Shown here in pieces: positions 6,722 through 10,526 of a stretch of 10,526 bases of DNA. The notes beneath the pieces were generated by a model that was not told where the DNA came from, did no database searches, and was given only the letters and a program-made list of their open reading frames with translations. The translations under genes and the position numbers were made by a program. The stretch comes from an uncultured Pseudomonadota bacterium (GTDB lineage: Bacteria > Pseudomonadota > Gammaproteobacteria > Burkholderiales > Thiobacillaceae). The stretch covers positions 1-10,526 of the forward strand of contig CAIXFP010000486.1 of assembly GCA_903918705.1 (NCBI GenBank), in the 5' to 3' direction. Every line of letters starts with the position of its first letter. The first letter of the stretch is position 1.

Positions 6722-6778
6722 GGGCCGTTGCGACGAGCAAGCCTGCTCCCCTCGCGGTGGCGCTGTTCGCCGCGGCCC
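6722..6778. other. predicted three-way-junction structure
   Basis: GGGCCG (6722-6727) pairs with CGGCCC (6773-6778). Inside lie two hairpins: GCGA/TCGC plus GAGCA/TGCTC (6730-6755, loop AGCC) and GGCG/CGCC (6759-6771, loop CTGTT). It sits 22 bp after the PilZ-like stop codon and directly before the second composite element. It may end or stabilise the upstream transcript; there is no T-run. Pairing was found by eye in GC-rich sequence. Confidence 0.35.
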
Positions 6779-6818
6779 TAAGCGATTCTTTAGTGTCCAT
6801 AAAGAACTCGGCAATTCC
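6779..6818 (+). promoter_or_regulatory. composite cis-element, copy 2 (inverted dyad A + box B)
   Basis: The dyad TAAGCGATTCTTTA (6779-6792) is, on the minus strand, TAAAGAATCGCTTA, matching 12 of 14 bases of the copy 1 dyad. Box B TAAAGAACTCGGCAATTCC (6800-6818) matches 16 of 19 bases of the copy 1 box. Aligned without gaps the two 40-bp elements agree at 27 positions, but at only 1 of the 7 linker positions. TTCTTTA (6786-6792) and TAAAGAA (6800-6806) are also a perfect inverted repeat. A -10-like GATAAG lies at 6836-6841. Confidence 0.55.
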
Positions 6819-6922
6819 GGCCCGAAGCCCGCGTCGATAAGTTCTCTTGCGCGGTGTCCCGCGAGGCTTTCCGCATTCCGGTCCGGGCAACCGGTCGATG
6901 GACCTTCCCTTCGAGGCTCTCG

Positions 6923-7384
6923 ATGCATCCCTATCTCTTCCTGCGCAAGGACTTCCTGCGGGCTAAGAAGCTGGCCCGCGCCGATCCGTCCGTACGGGTT
7001 TTGCTGGCCCTGGACGGCTTCAGTCTGGACAATGAAACCCTGGCGACCGCGTTCGTGCAATGCCTGGGACTGAGCCGCCAAGTGGATGTTTTGGTGGCCA
7101 ACTGCAACTTTGGGGTTTCGCCCATGCTGCGAGACTTTCTCGGCCGGCTGAATCAGTACGGTATCGAGTACCGCCTGACCCTGTCCGAATCGATGCTGGC
7201 CTCCCAGGTGGCCTGGTACACGCAGCGCTTCCCCGGCATCCGAACCGTGGTCACGAACGATTTGCCCGGACTGAAGCTAAGCCTGGGCACCGATCTGGGC
7301 CGATCGTCGGCCGAAGGTTATCGCTGGATCGGCCTGGCGAAGGCGCCTCGCCGCGACCGGGAGTCCCTGCCCGTTCGCTGCTGA
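6923..7384 (+). CDS. Usp-like alpha/beta protein, function unknown
   Basis: The 153-residue soluble protein opens with MHPYLFLRKDFLRAKKLARADPSVRVLLALDGF. The segment VRVLLALDGFSLDNETLATAFVQCLG followed by QVDVLVANC looks like the first strand-loop-helix-strand of a universal-stress-protein (Rossmann-like) fold. A later IRTVVTNDLPGL could be another core strand. The usual Usp ATP signature near the C-terminus (GxxGxxxxxxxGS) is not seen, so nucleotide binding is doubtful, and the family call is tentative. I chose ATG 6923 because GAGG (6913-6916) lies six bases upstream; a GTG at 6854 would add 23 residues of poor quality. The gene carries the second composite element about 105 bp upstream, suggesting it is controlled together with the PilZ-like gene. 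No terminator is evident after it. Confidence 0.6.
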   Translation: MHPYLFLRKDFLRAKKLARADPSVRVLLALDGFSLDNETLATAFVQCLGLSRQVDVLVANCNFGVSPMLRDFLGRLNQYGIEYRLTLSESMLASQVAWYTQRFPGIRTVVTNDLPGLKLSLGTDLGRSSAEGYRWIGLAKAPRRDRESLPVRC

Positions 7385-7638
7385 GGGTCCGCGAACCGCT
7401 GGTGCGGCATCGCTCCGGAAAGCGCGCCGATAACGCGAGAGGGTCGCCCGCCGCCGGACAGTTCCAATGTGATACCTTGGCGGCAGCCCGTCATCTCCAC
7501 GCCACCGGAACACCATGTCGCCCGAACCGAAGCGCTATCCCACCGCTCAGATCCTGACCTTCCCGGCCCTGTTACTCCCGGAGCCGCCGCGCACCTGCGG
7601 GCAGCCGCGCCCTTGTCGACCGGCAATGGCAAGCCGCC
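7385..7638. other. gene-poor stretch before the kinase remnant
   Basis: I see no convincing gene, RNA or repeat here. An ATG at 7515 opens an 89-codon frame of Pro/Arg-rich sequence that looks like an out-of-phase reading, not a protein. The in-phase frame of the following receiver gene is closed by TGA at 7555-7557. Confidence 0.4.
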
Positions 7639-7767
7639 CTGGGTGGCCTCGGTATCGGCCTGACCCTGGCGCGCCGCCCGCCGGCACTGCGGGATGGCAG
7701 GGTGGAGTCCAACAGCGCCGGGTGGAGTGCCATCATCACGTTGCGTCTGCCCAGGGCGGTTGCGGCC
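7639..7767 (+). pseudogene. remnant of a histidine-kinase ATPase domain (G2 box onward)
   Basis: In the same frame as the downstream receiver, 7639-7680 encodes LGGLGIGLTLARR, the standard G2 box of hybrid kinases. It continues as DGRVESNSAG...IITLRLPRA, matching the last two strands of an HATPase_c domain. The helix that should follow the G2 box (usually LVELHGG) is replaced by PPALRDG, and the SEF-type strand is shortened. Upstream there is no N-box, G1 box, HisKA domain or sensor, and the frame closes at 7555. This is best read as the 3' stump of a hybrid histidine kinase whose 5' part was deleted. Confidence 0.65.
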
Positions 7768-8190
7768 ATGGTCGCCACGCCTGAGCCGGTGCCGGTCGCC
7801 GCAATCCCGCCACTGCGGGTTCTGGTGGTGGACGACGATCCGGTGGTGGCCGAAAGCATGGTCGTGTTCCTGGGACTGGAAGGCCACCAGGTCCGCAGTG
7901 CCGCATCCGGCGAGGCCGCATTGAATCTCATGGGGGAATACCGGCCCCAGGTGGTGCTGCTCGACATCGGCCTGCCCGGTCTTGATGGCTACGAAGTCGC
8001 GCGCCGCATCCGCCGCCTGCCCGGTGGTGATGCCGTCAAACTGGTGGCGGTGAGCGGCTACGGCCACGCGGAAGCCCTGGGCCGCAGCCAGGAGGCCGGC
8101 TTCGACCGCCATCTGGTCAAGCCGGTGGCGGCAGAAGTGTTGGACCAGATGCTGGCGGAATTCACTTGGCTATCCCCGGCGCTGCCATAG
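7702..8190 (+). CDS. receiver-domain protein, C-terminal part of a former hybrid kinase
   Basis: From about 7810 to 8180 the frame encodes one complete receiver domain: LRVLVVDDDPVV (acidic pocket), LLDIGLPGLDGYEVARRIR (phospho-acceptor Asp), a Ser in AVSGYGH and Lys in HLVKPV. All catalytic positions are present, so it could still accept phosphate. There is no output domain. Two starts are possible, GTG 7702, which keeps part of the old ATPase strand, and ATG 7768, just before the receiver (140 residues); neither has a good ribosome site. It may survive as an orphan receiver or be untranslated. It converges with moaE, 24 bp from stop to stop. Confidence 0.7.
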   Translation: MESNSAGWSAIITLRLPRAVAAMVATPEPVPVAAIPPLRVLVVDDDPVVAESMVVFLGLEGHQVRSAASGEAALNLMGEYRPQVVLLDIGLPGLDGYEVARRIRRLPGGDAVKLVAVSGYGHAEALGRSQEAGFDRHLVKPVAAEVLDQMLAEFTWLSPALP

Positions 8191-8214
8191 CCGACCCGTT
8201 ACCGGGCGGAGAAG

Positions 8215-8664
8215 TCATGACCAGCGCGCCGCCGCCTGGTCGTCGCCTTCGCGGGCATCCACCCAGCGTTCCCCCGCGGGGGTAGCTTCCTTCTTCCAGA
8301 ATGGCGCCCGTGTCTTGAGAAAATCCATGATGAATTCGCAGGCGGCGAAGGCGTCGCCGCGATGCCCGGAAGCCACCGCCACCAGGACGATGGGCTCGCA
8401 GGGGGACAGTGGGCCGATTCTGTGGATGACCGTGACGTCGAGCAACTCCCAACGCTGCCCGGCTTCGGCGACGATTCGCTCCAGGGCCTTCTCGGTCATG
8501 CCGGGATAGTGCTCCAGATGCAGGCTGGTCACAGCCTGGCCCGCGTTCACGTCGCGCACCAAGCCGAGAAAACTGGCGACGGCGCCGATCTTCGGGTTGG
8601 CGCCGTATAGGGCGGCAATTTCCGCATTGAGGTCGAAGACCGCGCTCTGGACGGCGATTTTCAT
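8215..8664 (-). CDS. moaE: molybdopterin synthase catalytic subunit MoaE
   Basis: The 149-residue protein matches MoaE in length (E. coli 150) and motifs: GLVRDVN near the start of the core, LEHYPGM, VIHRIGPL, VAVASGHRGDAFAACEFIMD, and the active-site region FWKKEAT with the catalytic lysine. It ends in the hallmark W(V)DAREGDDQAAARW. With MoaD it forms the heterotetramer that inserts two sulfurs into precursor Z (cPMP) to make molybdopterin in the cytoplasm. Its ATG follows the moaD stop with no gap (TGA-ATG), and a strong AGGAGG (8669-8674) sits in the moaD tail. It is the last gene of the minus-strand set mobB-moaD-moaE. Confidence 0.96.
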   Translation of the reverse strand: MKIAVQSAVFDLNAEIAALYGANPKIGAVASFLGLVRDVNAGQAVTSLHLEHYPGMTEKALERIVAEAGQRWELLDVTVIHRIGPLSPCEPIVLVAVASGHRGDAFAACEFIMDFLKTRAPFWKKEATPAGERWVDAREGDDQAAARWS

Positions 8665-8922
8665 TCAGCCTCCTGTCACCGGTGGGAACAGGGCCACTTC
8701 GTCGTTCTCGTGCAGCGGCGCGTCGCGGGTGGCCAGATCCTGGTTGATGGCGACCCGGTAGGCGCGGCCCGGGGACAGTTCCTCGCTCCAGATGCCGCCA
8801 CGCCGGCTGAGCCAATCAAGCAGATCGGCCAGGGTTAGTACCGTATCCGGCAGTTCCGGTGTTTCCTCGGCAGTGGCGAAGACTTCCCGCAGGCGGGCGA
8901 AATATAGGAGGCGGATTCTCAT
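8665..8922 (-). CDS. moaD: molybdopterin synthase sulfur-carrier subunit MoaD
   Basis: The 85-residue ubiquitin-like protein starts MRIRLLYFARLREVF, has the ENDEVALFPPVTGG end, and closes with the essential C-terminal Gly-Gly that is adenylated by MoeB and then thiocarboxylated. Length equals the family norm (about 81-85). The thiocarboxylate gives sulfur to cPMP within MoaE. The frame is open 26 codons further upstream, but those overlap mobB in another phase; the ATG at 8922 is one base after the mobB stop, so translational coupling is likely. There is little Shine-Dalgarno of its own. Confidence 0.95.
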   Translation of the reverse strand: MRIRLLYFARLREVFATAEETPELPDTVLTLADLLDWLSRRGGIWSEELSPGRAYRVAINQDLATRDAPLHENDEVALFPPVTGG

Positions 8923-8923
8923 T

Positions 8924-9439
8924 TCATGGGCTGGGCAAGGTGACCGCGGTGGAGTGGGTGAATTCCACGACGAAGGCGGTGATGGCCGCCACATCGTCAT
9001 TGGAGTAGTGACGGATGGCGCCCGGCGGTGGCTGGTCGGCCACCACGGCTATGAAGTTGGCATCCTCCGGATACAGCCAGGGCCGCGCATTGGCGGCGCG
9101 CCAGACTTCCAGCTTGGGAAGAACGGCATGCTTGTAGCCCTCCACCAGCACCAGATCGCAAGGCGACAGGCGTTCCAGGTGTTGTGCCAGGGTGGGCTCC
9201 GTCGCCTCGCCCAATTCGTTCACCAGCATCCAGCGATAGGTCGAGGTCAGCAGGACTTCCTGAGCTCCGGCGGCGCGGTGGCGCCAGGAATCCTTGCCCG
9301 GTACATCCAACTCGAAGTCATGGTGGCTCTGCTTGATGACGGACACCCGCAAACCCTCCGCCCGCAACGGGGGCAGGATCCGTTCGATCAGCGTGGTCTT
9401 GCCGCTCCCGCTGTAACCTGTGATGCCGAGGATTTTCAT
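8924..9439 (-). CDS. mobB: molybdopterin-guanine dinucleotide biosynthesis adaptor MobB
   Basis: The 171-residue GTPase-like protein begins MKILGITGYSGSGKTTLIERILP with a Walker A at residues about 8-16. It then has VSVIKQSHHDFELDVPGKDSWRHRAAGA, the strongly conserved MobB block, and VLVEGYKHAVLPKLEVWR. It binds GTP and assists MobA in forming the MGD form of the cofactor used by DMSO-reductase-family enzymes such as nitrate or formate dehydrogenases. MobA is not in the window. It leads the mobB-moaD-moaE set, with one base between its stop and moaD. No clear ribosome site is seen upstream of the ATG. Confidence 0.95.
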   Translation of the reverse strand: MKILGITGYSGSGKTTLIERILPPLRAEGLRVSVIKQSHHDFELDVPGKDSWRHRAAGAQEVLLTSTYRWMLVNELGEATEPTLAQHLERLSPCDLVLVEGYKHAVLPKLEVWRAANARPWLYPEDANFIAVVADQPPPGAIRHYSNDDVAAITAFVVEFTHSTAVTLPSP

Positions 9440-9475
9440 GGGCGGATTGTGGGGCGCCGAGAAACGTGTGGCCCA

Positions 9476-9487
9476 TGACCATGGTCA
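9476..9487. repeat. 12-bp perfect palindrome in the mobB-moaA spacer
   Basis: TGACCATGGTCA is a perfect palindrome, 37 bp upstream of the mobB start in the divergent spacer. It could be an operator for the minus-strand genes; a chance occurrence is possible. Confidence 0.35.
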
Positions 9488-9529
9488 AGGCCGGCGGCGC
9501 CTGAAATGGGGAAGATGTGGGACATCGCG

Positions 9530-9567
9530 CTGACCCTGAATTTCGAGTGCTATATTCTGCCGTATAT
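9530..9567 (+). promoter_or_regulatory. candidate moaA promoter with ModE-like site
   Basis: CTGACC (9530-9535) and TATATT (9551-9556) resemble -35 and -10 with a 15-bp spacer, predicting a start near 9563. TATAT (9551-9555), seven bases, then TATAT (9563-9567) followed by GACG fits the TATAT-N7-TAYAT pattern known for ModE operators such as that of E. coli modA. The pattern is seen directly; binding by ModE is inference, and no modE gene lies in the window. Confidence 0.45.
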
Positions 9568-9582
9568 GACGCTTTCCCGTGC

Positions 9583-10526
9583 ATGACCGCCGCAATGACC
9601 TCCGCACCACTTGTCGACCGCTTCGGACGCACCATCGAATACCTGCGCCTTTCGGTGACGGACCGTTGCGACCTGCGTTGCGCCTATTGCATTCCGGAAG
9701 GCTTCAAGGATTTCGAGGAACCGGAGCACTGGCTTACCTTCGATGAACTGGAGCGCCTCATCGGCCTGTTCGCCGGACTGGGCCTGAAGCGGGTGCGCCT
9801 TACCGGTGGTGAACCACTCCTGCGCCGCAACCTGCCGGACCTGTGCGCGCGCCTCGCCGCCCTGCCCGGCATCGAGGATCTGTCCCTGTCCAGCAATGCC
9901 ACGCAATTGGCGAAACTGGCCGGCGATCTCAGGCGCGGCGGCGTCACCCGGCTCAATATCAGCCTCGACTCCCTGCGCCCGGAAGCGGTGGCGAAGATCA
10001 ACGGTCGTCCGGTTCTGGACAAGGTGCTGGCGGGCCTGGAAGCCGCGCGCCGGGAAGGTTACGCGCCGATCAAGATCAACATGGTCGTGATGCAGGAAAA
10101 CGCCGACGACATCGATGCGATGGTGGCCTTCTGCATGGATCGGGGCTTCGTCTTGCGCCTGATCGAACTCATGCCCATGGGTGAGACCGCCCGCCACATG
10201 GGCTATGTTGATCTACAGCCGGTGATCGCCGGGCTGAGGCAACGCTTCGGCCTGGTGGACACACTTATGCGCGGCGGTGGCCCGGCGCGCTACCTGGGCA
10301 CGCCTGACGGGCAATTCACCGTGGGCTTCATCACCCCCATATCGCAGCATTTCTGTGCCACATGCAACCGGGTGCGCCTGACCGTGGACGGCATCTTGCA
10401 CCTGTGTTTGGGCCAGGAGGAACGGATCGACTTCCGCACCCTGATGCGAGGTGGTGCCGGCGATGCGGAGTTGATAGCCGCCATTCGCAAGGCCATCGAA
10501 CTGAAGCCGGAACGCCACGAATTCCG
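9583..10526 (+). CDS. moaA: GTP 3',8-cyclase MoaA (radical SAM), 3' partial
   Basis: About 314 codons are visible and the frame is still open at the window edge; the family is near 330, so roughly 20 residues are missing, including the C-terminal Gly-Gly. The N-terminal radical-SAM cluster motif is CDLRCAYC (Cys29, 33, 36), followed by LTGGEPLL. The second, C-terminal cluster motif is CATCNRVRLTVDGILHLC (Cys258, 261, 275). RLNISLDSL and MPMGETARHMG are typical. MoaA rearranges GTP to the cyclic pterin used by MoaC to make cPMP, the first step of molybdenum-cofactor synthesis. It is divergent from mobB-moaD-moaE. The start could be ATG 9583 or in-frame ATG 9595; neither has a Shine-Dalgarno, and the second aligns slightly better with the family. 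Confidence 0.96.
   Translation, partial: MTAAMTSAPLVDRFGRTIEYLRLSVTDRCDLRCAYCIPEGFKDFEEPEHWLTFDELERLIGLFAGLGLKRVRLTGGEPLLRRNLPDLCARLAALPGIEDLSLSSNATQLAKLAGDLRRGGVTRLNISLDSLRPEAVAKINGRPVLDKVLAGLEAARREGYAPIKINMVVMQENADDIDAMVAFCMDRGFVLRLIELMPMGETARHMGYVDLQPVIAGLRQRFGLVDTLMRGGGPARYLGTPDGQFTVGFITPISQHFCATCNRVRLTVDGILHLCLGQEERIDFRTLMRGGAGDAELIAAIRKAIELKPERHEF

Noticed and set aside
7515..7784. 89-codon ORF starting MSPEPKRYP
   Set aside because: Pro/Arg-rich sequence without motif; it runs out of phase through the recognisable kinase G2 box and into the receiver gene.

Overview
The window is a GC-rich stretch of bacterial chromosome. It has no rRNA, tRNA, insertion sequence, CRISPR array or phage gene that I can see. 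Gene content, codon bias and the mix of c-di-GMP, cytochrome c, FixL/FixJ-type and molybdenum-cofactor genes point to a respiratory Betaproteobacterium, plausibly Rhodocyclales or a relative. That placement is inference from protein style, not from a marker gene.

Layout, left to right. (1) 1-1446: the C-terminal part of a PAS-GGDEF-EAL c-di-GMP enzyme, cut by the window edge. (2) 1547-2681: a ZIP-family metal transporter (+) meets a small monohaem cytochrome c (-) tail to tail. (3) 2839-3193: a 70-residue secreted Lys/Ala/His-rich protein resembling Asr in composition, with a direct repeat of 11-bp period in its promoter region and a strong bidirectional terminator. (4) 3213-4215: ribosome-rescue hydrolase ArfB (-), divergent from a two-membrane-segment protein of unknown function that appears to be led by a 24-codon overlapping ORF. 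(5) 4328-6219: a two-component operon, membrane PAS histidine kinase plus FixJ/NarL-type regulator, joined by an ATGA overlap. The kinase has an altered G1 ATP-binding box. (6) 6296-7384: a PilZ-like small protein and a Usp-like protein, each preceded by the same composite cis-element. (7) 7639-8190: the end of a decayed hybrid histidine kinase whose receiver domain is intact. (8) 8215-10526: molybdenum-cofactor genes, mobB-moaD-moaE on the minus strand divergent from moaA on the plus strand, with a ModE-like site over the moaA promoter.

Functionally the Mo-cofactor block is the clearest unit. MoaA starts pterin synthesis, MoaD and MoaE form molybdopterin synthase, and MobB assists guanine-dinucleotide attachment. 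The middle of the window is signalling: c-di-GMP turnover, a FixL/FixJ-like pair, a possible c-di-GMP-receptor-like fold and an orphan receiver.

I do not see a clearly new multi-gene system. The strongest unexplained signal is the composite element at 6296-6335 and 6779-6818: a 14-bp dyad centred exactly 14.5 bp upstream of a near-identical 19-bp box, in front of two neighbouring genes and just downstream of a LuxR-type regulator gene. Other points worth checking are the kinase G1 box, the hybrid-kinase remnant, the overlapping leader ORF and the ModE-like site.
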